DNA from: a virus
Virus record (IMG/VR): IMGVR_UViG_3300023210_000188
Coordinates: 1-25,805 of that record
Strand: one strand, 5' to 3'
Length of the DNA: 25,805 nucleotides
This document shows, one piece after another, positions 9,598 through 18,074 of the stretch. Below the pieces are notes generated by a model. It saw only the letters and a program-made list of their open reading frames with translations, searched no databases and was not told where the DNA came from. The position numbers and the translations under genes are program-made. Each line of letters starts with the position of its first letter. Within the stretch, counting starts at the first letter, position 1.

Positions 9598-10368
9598 TTA
9601 TAGAAGTTTTTTCTCGATTGATTTGTATACCTCTACGCCTTCGTCTGTCTTCAAAAAAGAAGCAAACGCGCTGTAAGGATTTTCATCAAAAGGAACAATC
9701 ATTAGCTTCTTATCGTTCGAAGCCCAATGAAAACTTTTTTGATCTGCAGCTAAATAAATTACATTAGCTTCAGTTGCTTTAATAGCGAAGTTTCTTAGCT
9801 CTACATTTTCATCATTTGCTAGTGTCAAGAACAGTGTAGAGTTCTTTTTAGCAAACAATAGTAAGTCTCTTTTTATTTCTTTTGAACTCATAGAAGAAAC
9901 TTTTGATCCAACCTCAACTCTTAATATAGCTTCAGCGTGATCTACATCCAGTGATCTAGCTAAATTTAAAGCTTCAATTTGGTACTCAAGATCCTCTAGC
10001 TCATCTGTTGCAACCTCTACTTTATCAAACTCATAATATATACCACCTTTTCTTGGATGGTATAGTGATAGTAGTTTTTGTAGATTTTGTTTTTCTTTAG
10101 AAACAAATAACACACCATCTTTAAATATAACATGGCCAAGAGTAGCTTCGCCTTTTTGCTCATCTACAAATGGACTGTTCATATTAGTAGCATATCTAAG
10201 TTCTCTTTGCTCACCTTTTTCTTCGTCAAACCACAATAGTGGAAATCTACGCGAGTGTCTAGATTGTATAGTATATGTTATTGGTTGTTTATTTCCTTTT
10301 AAGATATATGTTCTATCTTTCATTTCCCAGCTTTTTTCAACTGAGGGTTTTTCTTTTGTTTTTGCCAT
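9598..10368 (-). CDS. Unknown protein after the capsid gene, possible virion component
   Basis: I do not recognise this 256-residue protein firmly. It starts MAKTKEKPSVEKSWEMKDRT with a basic tail. A beta region follows (TYILKGNKQPITYTIQ, then RRFPLLWFDEEKGEQRELRY), ending in GHVIFKDGVLFVSKEKQNLQ at about residues 78-97. After that come acidic and hydrophobic helices (DELEDLEYQIEALNLARSLD), then KEIKRDLLLFAKKNSTLFL and a charged C-terminus. The half-beta, half-helical layout without catalytic motifs suits a structural or auxiliary protein. It sits between the major capsid gene and the neck genes, and is flanked on both sides by strong hairpins, so it may be expressed as a separate mRNA unit. 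A head decoration or head-closure role is possible but unproven. Confidence 0.5.
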   Translation of the reverse strand: MAKTKEKPSVEKSWEMKDRTYILKGNKQPITYTIQSRHSRRFPLLWFDEEKGEQRELRYATNMNSPFVDEQKGEATLGHVIFKDGVLFVSKEKQNLQKLLSLYHPRKGGIYYEFDKVEVATDELEDLEYQIEALNLARSLDVDHAEAILRVEVGSKVSSMSSKEIKRDLLLFAKKNSTLFLTLANDENVELRNFAIKATEANVIYLAADQKSFHWASNDKKLMIVPFDENPYSAFASFLKTDEGVEVYKSIEKKLL

Positions 10369-10405
10369 GATATAATATAATAAAAATGTTAATAAGAGTA
10401 ATACC

Positions 10406-10430
10406 TACCCCCGTCGGTAAGACGAGGGTA
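10406..10430 (-). terminator. Ten-base-pair hairpin just after the capsid gene
   Basis: TACCCCCGTC and GACGAGGGTA flank a 5-base loop, 19 bp past the capsid stop. Read as plus-strand RNA the stem has a C-A mismatch. Read as minus-strand RNA that pair becomes U-G, giving ten consecutive pairs, so the structure fits the transcribed strand. The RNA after it is GGUAUUACUC then AT-rich sequence, not a clean U run. A stabilising or processing hairpin for capsid mRNA, or a leaky terminator, are both possible. Confidence 0.6.
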
Positions 10431-10448
10431 AATACTACATAAGTACTA

Positions 10449-11900
10449 TTACGCAGAAGCTGTAAACAACACGAAGTTGTTTGCACCTTGTGTAACCAAA
10501 CATCTTTCTGAAAGGAAGTGTACTTGCATTGCGTCAAGCGCAGAAGTGTAAGCACCACCTACAGAACCAGTAATCCAAGACTTCATGCGTCTGTCATCAG
10601 CTTGTGAAGCACGATAACGCACGTGAAGGAATGGACGACGTATGTTAGTTCCAAGAATCTGATCGTAAACAGTTGATGTACCAGCAGGAATAAGAACTCC
10701 TTCAATACCAGAAACTGCAGTGGCGCCACGAGTAGAAGCGTCATTTAAGTATTTCCAGTCAGTTTTGTAGAAGTCATATGAACCTCTGCGGAAACCGCTG
10801 AACCCAAGGTTCAATGCCATTTCTTCAGAGTTTTCAAATAGTCCGTAAGCTGTACCACCCTCAGAACCATTAGACACGCCACCTAGCATATCATCGATTT
10901 CTAGAGCTAATCCTCGGTTTACAAATAGCATATTTTCTTCAATAGCTCCTTGAGTATCAAGGTTTTTCAAAATGCTATCAAAGTCTGTTAGACTACCGTT
11001 TGCTCCACTAAAGTTATTAATCTTGTTTCCACGATCTCCAACAGCAGCGAAAAGTCCTTCAGTACCTTTATATCCTACAGTTCCGGCTCCAAGCGTGGAT
11101 GTTCCACTTACTTTTTCGCCTTCAACTAAAGACATTTCTAAGTAATCTTCAAAACGTAAACGAGTTTCAGACTCAGCTTTTAGATACCATAGAAATCCAG
11201 ATGTACCATCTTCAGTAGCAACTTCAACCCAACCAATCTGAGCTGTGTCAGATCCATTGATTTGAAATTTATCTTTGATGATAATAGGTGAGTTTGAGTA
11301 CTGAGTAAAAGAAGGAGTGATTGAACGCTCGCGCCCATCAGCTGTACCTTTCTTAAATTCAGAACCGTATACAAAAATCTTAAGATCTGTTTGACCTGTA
11401 AGATCTACTTCTGTAACACCACCACTACCGTGAAGGTCAACCTGAGTATAAGGTTTCACTGTTAGTGTAGCTAGCGTAGCAGACGTATCAGCACTAATTT
11501 CAACAAAACATTTTAGTTCTGCTCCACTAGAAGGATCCATTACTACGATAGTGTCATTTGCAGAAACAACGTTGGAAACAAAATCTTTTCCTGCCGCTGC
11601 ATCAAGTGCAAATGTTAGTGTAGTAGCTGAAGCACAAGTAACACTGTTGTAAGCAACGTGCAAGCGATTCTGTTCGCTCCAAATTACTTGATCAGATGTC
11701 ATTGGCATTTCAGCTCCTACCATACGTAAAAAGCCAGATAGAGTACGGTTTCCGTATCGCTCTACTTCAGCTTCATAAATTTCGGGTAGATACTGTTGAG
11801 CAAAATCATTAGTTCCGTCGTTGAAACTTAGATAGTTGGTCTCTAGTACCTGTTGTTTTTGACTCGGCTTAATTGCGCCGAAAGTTGGGTTAACTGCCAT
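10449..11900 (-). CDS. Major capsid protein
   Basis: A 483-residue protein with a typical HK97-type major capsid length for marine and crAss-like podoviruses. It opens MAVNPTFGAIKPSQKQQVLE, followed by a conserved-looking block with YLPEIYEAEVERYGNR (about 37-52) and FLRMVGAEMPMTSDQVIWSE. A beta insert covers about 85-180. The strong motif GSDTAQIGWVEV lies near 216-227, followed by TSGFLWYLKAESETRLRFED, a spine-helix-like segment. The C-terminal third includes WITGSVGGAYTSALDAMQVH. The family is recalled from uncultured marine phage capsids and not searched here. It lies after portal and scaffold-like genes, the classic order. By eye its GC content is visibly higher than its neighbours', as expected for a very highly expressed gene. 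It is the most likely client of the encoded chaperonin (inference). Confidence 0.88.
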   Translation of the reverse strand: MAVNPTFGAIKPSQKQQVLETNYLSFNDGTNDFAQQYLPEIYEAEVERYGNRTLSGFLRMVGAEMPMTSDQVIWSEQNRLHVAYNSVTCASATTLTFALDAAAGKDFVSNVVSANDTIVVMDPSSGAELKCFVEISADTSATLATLTVKPYTQVDLHGSGGVTEVDLTGQTDLKIFVYGSEFKKGTADGRERSITPSFTQYSNSPIIIKDKFQINGSDTAQIGWVEVATEDGTSGFLWYLKAESETRLRFEDYLEMSLVEGEKVSGTSTLGAGTVGYKGTEGLFAAVGDRGNKINNFSGANGSLTDFDSILKNLDTQGAIEENMLFVNRGLALEIDDMLGGVSNGSEGGTAYGLFENSEEMALNLGFSGFRRGSYDFYKTDWKYLNDASTRGATAVSGIEGVLIPAGTSTVYDQILGTNIRRPFLHVRYRASQADDRRMKSWITGSVGGAYTSALDAMQVHFLSERCLVTQGANNFVLFTASA

Positions 11901-11918
11901 TTTATTAAATCTTTATAA

Positions 11919-13136
11919 TTAATTAAATCTTTTTGTTTTAACTCTTAATTTACTAGAATCTGCTCCGCTTATAGCTTTTACTTTTAATCCTCCTACAAAT
12001 ACATCGCCTGTCGGTGTTTTTCTAGGTTCAGTGCTTATGTTTTTTGATTTAGCTATCTGATCCTTAACAGCGTCAACTCTGCCTTGCTCATAAAAATGAG
12101 AAGCTAAAGTGTCAGCATTTCTAGCCGCATATAAAGCTTTGTGGTAACCAGCATGATCAGAAACTTCTCCATCTTTATTTAAGAACGTCTTAATAAAATT
12201 ACCGATGTCTCCTTGCTCGTTAGCTAATTCACTAGGATTTTTAACGCCATACCTAAACTTCTTTTCCCCAACTTTAAAGTCAAAACCTTTGAATTCACTG
12301 TTGAAAAGATTACTGGTGTTATTTTTAAATCTTTCGTGTTTTTGCTTTACTGCTTCTTGTTCTTGATTATATCGGTCGAAAAAGTCAACTGCTTTTTGTT
12401 GTTCTTGATTTACGCCCGGTCTCAACTTGATCTCGTCGTAGTATTTACTCTTCAATCCCTCTAAAAAGTTTTTGGCTTTTGCAACTTCTTCTTTATACGC
12501 AAGTTTCTTTTTGCGTATATCTCTTTCATCATCTAGTTCATCGTCATAACTAAAGTCTTCCATTAAAAGACTTATATCCTCAGCGTCTAAATGTGGTTTT
12601 GTTTGTTTATAATATTCTCTAATTAATGTTGCTTGATCAACATTGGAATAATCTGTGTTTAAGCGAACATAGTCTTGTACAGTACCACCTGTTTCTTTCA
12701 TAAACTTAACTAGTTTATCTACGTTTTCAGGAAGCTCTTCTTTTAGTTGAGCTTGTGGTTCTGCTTGAGTAGGTTCTACTTTAATATCTTTTTTATCTTG
12801 ATCAACAGTCTCATCTGTTATCTCTTGGAGAGGCGACTCTTGCTGTTCTTGTTCAGTGGGTTCTTGTAATTCTTGTCCCACTTCTTGCAATCCCACTTCG
12901 GTTTCTTTCCCTGCTTCTTCGCTTGACTCATCTGTGCGTAGCACGCTTTCCTCTGCGCTTGTGTCTTGAACGGCATCTTCTTCTTTTATTACAACTTTAG
13001 TTACCTCTTGTTCTTGCGGCGGTTCTACCCCAGTGCCTTTTATTTCTACTTTAACAACTTCAGGGTTGTCCACTAGTTGTTTTGGCTTAGTTTTTTTAAC
13101 TTTAAACTCGCCTTCTTGTTTAACTTCTTCTGACAT
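11919..13136 (-). CDS. Acidic scaffold-like head assembly protein
   Basis: A 405-residue, highly charged protein between portal and capsid genes, the usual slot for a scaffolding or head-maturation protein. Residues 1-135 are low complexity, dominated by Glu, Gln, Thr, Val and Lys (segments such as EVGQELQEPTEQEQQESP), and probably disordered. From about 133 on (ELPENVDKLVKFMKETGG) it becomes helical. A very acidic stretch DFSYDDELDDERDIRKKK is followed by long helices (KEEVAKAKNFLEGLKSKYYD, then DRYNQEQEAVKQKHERFK). The C-terminus is basic, ending LRVKTKRFN; basic C-terminal tails bind capsid protein in several known scaffolds. No protease motif was noticed. The scaffold role is an inference from position, charge and helical content; an initial head-vertex assembly factor is the alternative. 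Confidence 0.68.
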   Translation of the reverse strand: MSEEVKQEGEFKVKKTKPKQLVDNPEVVKVEIKGTGVEPPQEQEVTKVVIKEEDAVQDTSAEESVLRTDESSEEAGKETEVGLQEVGQELQEPTEQEQQESPLQEITDETVDQDKKDIKVEPTQAEPQAQLKEELPENVDKLVKFMKETGGTVQDYVRLNTDYSNVDQATLIREYYKQTKPHLDAEDISLLMEDFSYDDELDDERDIRKKKLAYKEEVAKAKNFLEGLKSKYYDEIKLRPGVNQEQQKAVDFFDRYNQEQEAVKQKHERFKNNTSNLFNSEFKGFDFKVGEKKFRYGVKNPSELANEQGDIGNFIKTFLNKDGEVSDHAGYHKALYAARNADTLASHFYEQGRVDAVKDQIAKSKNISTEPRKTPTGDVFVGGLKVKAISGADSSKLRVKTKRFN

Positions 13137-13166
13137 AATAAAATAATATATAATTAATAAAAATTT

Positions 13167-15575
13167 TTACCTTGGCTCAAACTGTTCTAAACCAAAACCA
13201 CCTAAAGAATCATTACCAGCTGACTCAAAGTTCTTTGGTAATTCATCGTTTTGGCGCTGCGATATCATTTCAGACTGTTGAGTACCTATAATTCTAGCAC
13301 GTTCGTCTTTACGATTTTCTATTTCTTTTTCTTTTTGTTTTTCAATATCAGCTCTGGCTTGAGCTAGCTGCATATTGTATTCAAACTCTTGAGCCATTAA
13401 TTGCTTTTTAATTAAAGCTTCTTGCTCCATTTTCTTTATTTCAAACTCAGTTTTAGCTTGCTCTATTTGTACTTTTGTTTGAGCCATAGCTTGATCTTTT
13501 TGTACTTCAGCCATAGCAGCTTTCTCTGTAGCAGCTGCATTGGCCTGAGCTTGAGCTTGTATGTTTGCTTGTTGAGCAGCTTGAGCTTCTTCAGCTTTTA
13601 CTTTTTGTCTAAACTTAAGGTATTGATTAGCTAGTTTAATATTTTTTATTTCTCTAATATCAATAGCATCTTCTAAACCTATTTGTCCAGATTGCAAAGC
13701 TACTTGAATATTTTGCTCTAGCTTTTGCTGCTCTTCTTCGTCTGGTTCTAGTTCTAAGAATATACCAAACTCATGTATACTTAGCTTATCAATTTCTTCT
13801 AGCGTAGCTATGTTAAATTGATTTATACTACCCATTAAAGCTTCTTTGGTTAACGGAAAACTTAAAGCATCTGCAGCTCGTAAGCTTATATTTTCTGCAG
13901 CTCTAACTGTTAAATACATTAACGACTGCAATACGTGCTTTGTAGCTGTGTTAGAGTTAGCAGCAGCAAGTTTCTGTAAACCAACTAAAGCGTTTTTATC
14001 TGGTTGGCTACCATCACGAGCTTCGTTTAATCCAGTTACATCACGTATCATTTGTAAGTAGTATTGATACGTTTGTATTAAAGACTGTATTTTAGCCATA
14101 CCGCTAGAAGTCTGCAACTCTTGTATTGGCACTTGACCTCTATTAGGATCGCCATCTTGAGTCATAGATCTACCTACAATACTACCAGTTTGGAAGTACA
14201 TGTTTAAAGCTTCTTGTGGGTTGTATGTAGTTCCATTACCTAGATCAACTTCAGATAAACCATCAACGTCAACATAAACACCGTCTGGCACCATGCGGGA
14301 CATTACCTGTTGCAACTTTAAATGTGTAAGCTGAATCATGTCTGCAAAACCAGTAATACGATTTACTAAAGAATCAATGCGACCTTTATACATACGTGGC
14401 GCTGATATAGCATAGTTCATATTAACCTTAGTAACATCACCGTAAGGTCTTGACATATTTTCAGATAACCTCCAGTCGAGCATTGAGTTCATACCTAGGA
14501 CTTTAGCGCCTGCGTATAAAACCTCTATACTTCTTGAGACTCTTTCAAAGTTATCGTTTGGTGGAGGGTTAAATGTGTCAGGTTTTTCTAATACTTTTTC
14601 TAAACCTTGATCAGTCTTTTTTATTTTAAATACTTGATCGTGATACGTCTTGTATTCAAAGAATAATATTTGAACCTGATCTCTTTGATCTTGGCCCCAC
14701 CAATTTGAAGTATAATTACTACTGCCTGGGTATTTTTGTATTTCTTCTAGTTGCTCGTCGTCTAAATAAGGAAACAAACGTTTCACCTCAGACAAACTCA
14801 TACTTTTAACTTCACCAACGTAATATATGTCTTCAAAGTTAGGATCTTCTGTATAAGAATAAACAAGAGAGGCAGGGTCCACGTGATCAACGGTGATACC
14901 TTCAGATAAATTAAAGCTAGTTTTTACAGCACCTATACCTAATACAGTAAGATCGTAAGCAACTCGCTTTTTAACTTCGCTATATTTGTTGTAATCTAAT
15001 ACATTAGATATTAACTCCTCTTCTGCTATCTCTACACTTTGTTTATAATTTAACTGCATGTATAGATCTAATTCATTTTGATCTTTAGGTAGACTAGCAG
15101 GGTCTGGACTAGCGTAAAAGTTTTTACCAAGCGCGGCATTTAGGGTTTCAATGGTGTTTTTGTTTTCCATATCTCTAACAGCTGCCATAGCAAAATCTGT
15201 TCTTTGTTTTATAGAGTATGGATCTTGTGCAAAAGATTTTAATTCATAACCTTTATCAGTCATACCGTTAACTACAATATCTACAAACTTAGATAGTATA
15301 GGCACTGGCTTCCAGTCAAGATTTAAATAAGACAAATCGCCATTTATAGCCAACTCGTCTTTGTATTTTTGTATAGACTGTTCACCTCTAGCGTATAATT
15401 TTAATCTGTTAAAATTTTGAAAGTTAGCTGTAAACCTTTCTAGTCCACCTCTATTGCTTCTAAACCATTCATTTTCAACAGCGTTACCGACTTGTAGCCC
15501 ATAGTCATAAGAACTCTTAACCTCTTCAGGTACCACCTGATCTGGAAATGAACTATTGTAGTTAGTATAAACCAT
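13167..15575 (-). CDS. Portal protein
   Basis: An 802-residue protein directly after the large terminase (4 bp gap), in the canonical portal position. The N-terminal part contains KLYARGEQSIQKYKDEL (about 59-75) and LSYLNLDWKPVPILSKFVDI (about 81-100), then VVNGMTDKGYE. I associate this set with portals of crAss-like and uncultured marine phages. The central region has KKRVAYDLTVLGIGAVKTSF and the VDHVDPASLVYSY strand-turn typical of portal wing domains. The region near 500-530 (QTYQYYLQMIRDVTGLNEARDG) is the likely stem/crown helix, as MRDVTGxxE-type motifs are common in portals. Residues about 655-760 are a long Gln/Ala/Glu coiled coil (AEEAQAAQQANIQAQAQANA), presumably the barrel/crown. 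It forms the dodecameric DNA channel and terminase dock. The start ATG follows an A/T leader, CATAAATAAATG. Confidence 0.88.
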   Translation of the reverse strand: MVYTNYNSSFPDQVVPEEVKSSYDYGLQVGNAVENEWFRSNRGGLERFTANFQNFNRLKLYARGEQSIQKYKDELAINGDLSYLNLDWKPVPILSKFVDIVVNGMTDKGYELKSFAQDPYSIKQRTDFAMAAVRDMENKNTIETLNAALGKNFYASPDPASLPKDQNELDLYMQLNYKQSVEIAEEELISNVLDYNKYSEVKKRVAYDLTVLGIGAVKTSFNLSEGITVDHVDPASLVYSYTEDPNFEDIYYVGEVKSMSLSEVKRLFPYLDDEQLEEIQKYPGSSNYTSNWWGQDQRDQVQILFFEYKTYHDQVFKIKKTDQGLEKVLEKPDTFNPPPNDNFERVSRSIEVLYAGAKVLGMNSMLDWRLSENMSRPYGDVTKVNMNYAISAPRMYKGRIDSLVNRITGFADMIQLTHLKLQQVMSRMVPDGVYVDVDGLSEVDLGNGTTYNPQEALNMYFQTGSIVGRSMTQDGDPNRGQVPIQELQTSSGMAKIQSLIQTYQYYLQMIRDVTGLNEARDGSQPDKNALVGLQKLAAANSNTATKHVLQSLMYLTVRAAENISLRAADALSFPLTKEALMGSINQFNIATLEEIDKLSIHEFGIFLELEPDEEEQQKLEQNIQVALQSGQIGLEDAIDIREIKNIKLANQYLKFRQKVKAEEAQAAQQANIQAQAQANAAATEKAAMAEVQKDQAMAQTKVQIEQAKTEFEIKKMEQEALIKKQLMAQEFEYNMQLAQARADIEKQKEKEIENRKDERARIIGTQQSEMISQRQNDELPKNFESAGNDSLGGFGLEQFEPR

Positions 15576-15579
15576 TTAT

Positions 15580-17805
15580 TTATGTTATTATTTTTGAATT
15601 AATTCCTTGGTTGTCATATCTTTTGAAACCAAGAGGCACCACGTTTGTTTGTTTCTCAGCAACAGGTCTATATTTATTTCTGTTGCAAGCCATTATCGCT
15701 AAACCAGAGCTAATTGAAGCATCATGTTTAGTTCTACTATTTATATTAAACGTAGCCCAATCTTCTAACGTTTCTTGAAAGTACATATTACCGTATGAAT
15801 CATTTATAATACCTACGTGGTTTTCTATGTAATATTCTATAGCGGCAGCGTGAGCTTGTTTAATATCTTCACTTGAGTTAGGTATTCCACCTATTTCTTT
15901 TTCAGACGTTGATAGTTTGTGATAAACTTTATCAGGTCTGTTTATTGAAAACTGTCTATAACCTCTACGTTTTAAATAATATAGCAATCGAGGTTTATTG
16001 TTTTCCGCAAGTATAGGCATACCATAAAATACTAATGCCATTAAAACATCTTCAAAAAATATTTCAGCTGTTTGTGGTCTTGCTATATATTCTAAAAAAA
16101 ACATATTAGGCGGAGCATCTTCCATGCTAAACTTTGTTAATCCATGCAAAGATCCTTTAGAACCTTTACCATCAACAGTGCCTGATATATCGTAACTATC
16201 ACATCCAAAAGCACCTATGTGTTCATTACCTGGATATTTAACGTTATTTTTTAGTATAACTTTGTTTTGTAAATGTAACGGCGGTACCCATGACAATAAA
16301 AATCTACCGCTATTGTTTGGGGTAAACGTTACTATAGAATCTTTTATACCATTACTCCATTGAAAATTACCTTTAGTTAAAACGCCAGAGTATTTTAAAT
16401 CTTCATTGTAATCTATTTGTTCATATATCTTTGCTAGATTAAACAAAGACTCTTTCGCCTCGTCTCTGAACGCGTGTTTTTCTGTTCTCGGAAACTGACG
16501 ATAATATTCATTTAAAGAGTCTTGATCGTTCTTTAAACCTTCAACTTCGTTTTCCCAATACTCTATTACACCTACTTCAATTTCAGACCCGTCAATGCTT
16601 TTGATCGGGGCTTGGGGTGTTTCGAAAACAGGTAATCCATAAGTATCAATGTATCCTTCGTAGTTCCATTCCATAGGTATGAACAAACTATATAGTCCTG
16701 AGCTAGTCTGTCCATTGCGGTTTCTTTTGGTAACATCTGATTCATAATAAAGTTTTTTAAAGTTTTCACCGCCTTTATCTAATGCGTTTGATGTTGAACC
16801 CATCATACACTTACCTACGATTCTAGATCCTAATCTAAGTGTAGTTTTTGTTACGCGCCAGTTATTTAAAATGTTATCCGGACGCTCCCACTTACCTGAT
16901 TCATCGTGGGCAAGAAGCTTAAGTTTTTCACCGTCATATGAGTTGTCACCTGTGTTTTTCCAGTCAATTGTTGTATCAAGCCCTTCGAGCTCTTCCGTTT
17001 CAATACCCTGATCAAGTTTTTTTCTTGTAAGTTTTGAAGCCGGCACTCTGTACGCGAGTTCTGTTTTAGGACGGTCCATACCGTCTTGTATGGGTTTGAA
17101 AAAGAAGGGGTAATTAACTGATATTGGTACAACTTTGTCGGTAAACATTTTTTTCGCGTCCGCACCTGACTTTGATAATATTCCAAAACGTGCATCGGAA
17201 GATATAGTTGCTTGATTAACAAGCTCTCCTGATGCCATGAATGAAAAACCAGAGCGTCTGTTTTTGAGGTATGCCATTCCGTAACAACGTTTATCTGCTT
17301 TACACGCTTCCCAGAAGATAAAGAAAACCCTATTTGATTCTCTATAATCTGCGGCTCCAACGTCAATTTTACTCCACTGCAGGTACATGTAATGAGAACC
17401 AGTAACATAAGTAGGATTACCTTTGTTGTAAAACCAAAAACCTTTATCACGTCTTTCAAACTCTTGGTCGATAAAATCATACCATTGCTCTTTAAAATAT
17501 TCTGGCTTTTGATTAAATTCAAAAACACTTTTTATTTTATCTAAATCTTTGGGGTAATCAAGTCTTTGCCAGAACTGATCTTCTTTTTTGTTAGATCTTT
17601 TATAACTGTTTTCTGCATCAGGTAAAGCTATTTTAAGATTTTGTATTTCTATAACTTCACCTATTTTACCGGTTTTACTTATAACTACTACATCATGTTC
17701 TTTATTGTAGCCATAATCCCATTTTTTATACCTATTGTTTTTCTTTATTACGCTAGGTTTTATGTGGCCCGTTAATGTATTTACAAGCGTTTGTTGATAA
17801 CTCAT
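15580..17805 (-). CDS. terL: Terminase large subunit (packaging ATPase and nuclease)
   Basis: A 741-residue DNA-packaging motor. The ATPase half shows a variant Walker A at about 180-188 (LKNRRSGFSFM, with Phe where Lys is usual, and basic residues upstream). It has a clear Walker B LKLLAHDESG (D301, E302) and a coupling-type motif MMGSTSN (335-340). The nuclease half is RNase H-like: GAFGCDSYDISG (D536) gives the first metal ligand, ILAENNKP (E601) lies at the second site, and KHDASISSGLAIM (D695) gives the last acidic residue. These are the expected spacings. Its start overlaps the preceding small gene by 4 bp (ATGA), a coupling typical of small and large terminase pairs, and portal follows. 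It cuts concatemers and drives DNA into the prohead. Confidence 0.92.
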   Translation of the reverse strand: MSYQQTLVNTLTGHIKPSVIKKNNRYKKWDYGYNKEHDVVVISKTGKIGEVIEIQNLKIALPDAENSYKRSNKKEDQFWQRLDYPKDLDKIKSVFEFNQKPEYFKEQWYDFIDQEFERRDKGFWFYNKGNPTYVTGSHYMYLQWSKIDVGAADYRESNRVFFIFWEACKADKRCYGMAYLKNRRSGFSFMASGELVNQATISSDARFGILSKSGADAKKMFTDKVVPISVNYPFFFKPIQDGMDRPKTELAYRVPASKLTRKKLDQGIETEELEGLDTTIDWKNTGDNSYDGEKLKLLAHDESGKWERPDNILNNWRVTKTTLRLGSRIVGKCMMGSTSNALDKGGENFKKLYYESDVTKRNRNGQTSSGLYSLFIPMEWNYEGYIDTYGLPVFETPQAPIKSIDGSEIEVGVIEYWENEVEGLKNDQDSLNEYYRQFPRTEKHAFRDEAKESLFNLAKIYEQIDYNEDLKYSGVLTKGNFQWSNGIKDSIVTFTPNNSGRFLLSWVPPLHLQNKVILKNNVKYPGNEHIGAFGCDSYDISGTVDGKGSKGSLHGLTKFSMEDAPPNMFFLEYIARPQTAEIFFEDVLMALVFYGMPILAENNKPRLLYYLKRRGYRQFSINRPDKVYHKLSTSEKEIGGIPNSSEDIKQAHAAAIEYYIENHVGIINDSYGNMYFQETLEDWATFNINSRTKHDASISSGLAIMACNRNKYRPVAEKQTNVVPLGFKRYDNQGINSKIIT

Positions 17806-18074
17806 TTTGATCTACCTTCAGCAAAACCCTTGAACGACTTAGCTTTTGATTCTTTCTTGTTAGAGTCTAGCATAGATCTTTCTTCTTCTATCCTGTTTAA
17901 TATTTCAAACGCGTCAAATATAGCTAGCTTTTTAGTTGCAGCAGCGTTCTTTAAACGATCAGCAGTTATATCGTCACCAGAATCTACAATAGGTTCTTTA
18001 GCAACTTTTATTAATTCATCAACCGCTCTCTGTCCAGCTTGGATTATATTCTGTTTCGTTTCCTTGACGCTCAT
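17802..18074 (-). CDS. Candidate small terminase subunit
   Basis: A 90-residue, mainly helical, charged protein overlapping the large terminase by 4 bp (ATGA). It begins MSVKETKQNIIQAGQRAVDE, continues ADRLKNAAATKKLAIFDAFE (about 39-58) and ends in a basic tail, FKGFAEGRSK. Predicted helix-helix layout and position immediately before the large terminase suggest a DNA-recognition subunit or a packaging adaptor. It is shorter than most small terminases and I see no clear helix-turn-helix, so the assignment rests on context. Its first 56 bp lie inside the end of the tandem GroES-like gene, in another frame, implying translational coupling. An alternative is an unrelated structural helper conserved at this locus in marine phages. 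Confidence 0.5.
   Translation of the reverse strand: MSVKETKQNIIQAGQRAVDELIKVAKEPIVDSGDDITADRLKNAAATKKLAIFDAFEILNRIEEERSMLDSNKKESKAKSFKGFAEGRSK

Noticed and set aside
10337-10558. A 73-codon minus-strand frame spanning the end of the capsid gene and the hairpin
   Set aside because: It translates through the 10-bp hairpin and across the capsid stop; no support as a protein.
16866-17528. A 220-codon minus-strand frame within the terminase
   Set aside because: It overlaps the terminase ATPase motifs in another frame, and its composition is Leu/Lys/Thr random. No motif was seen.
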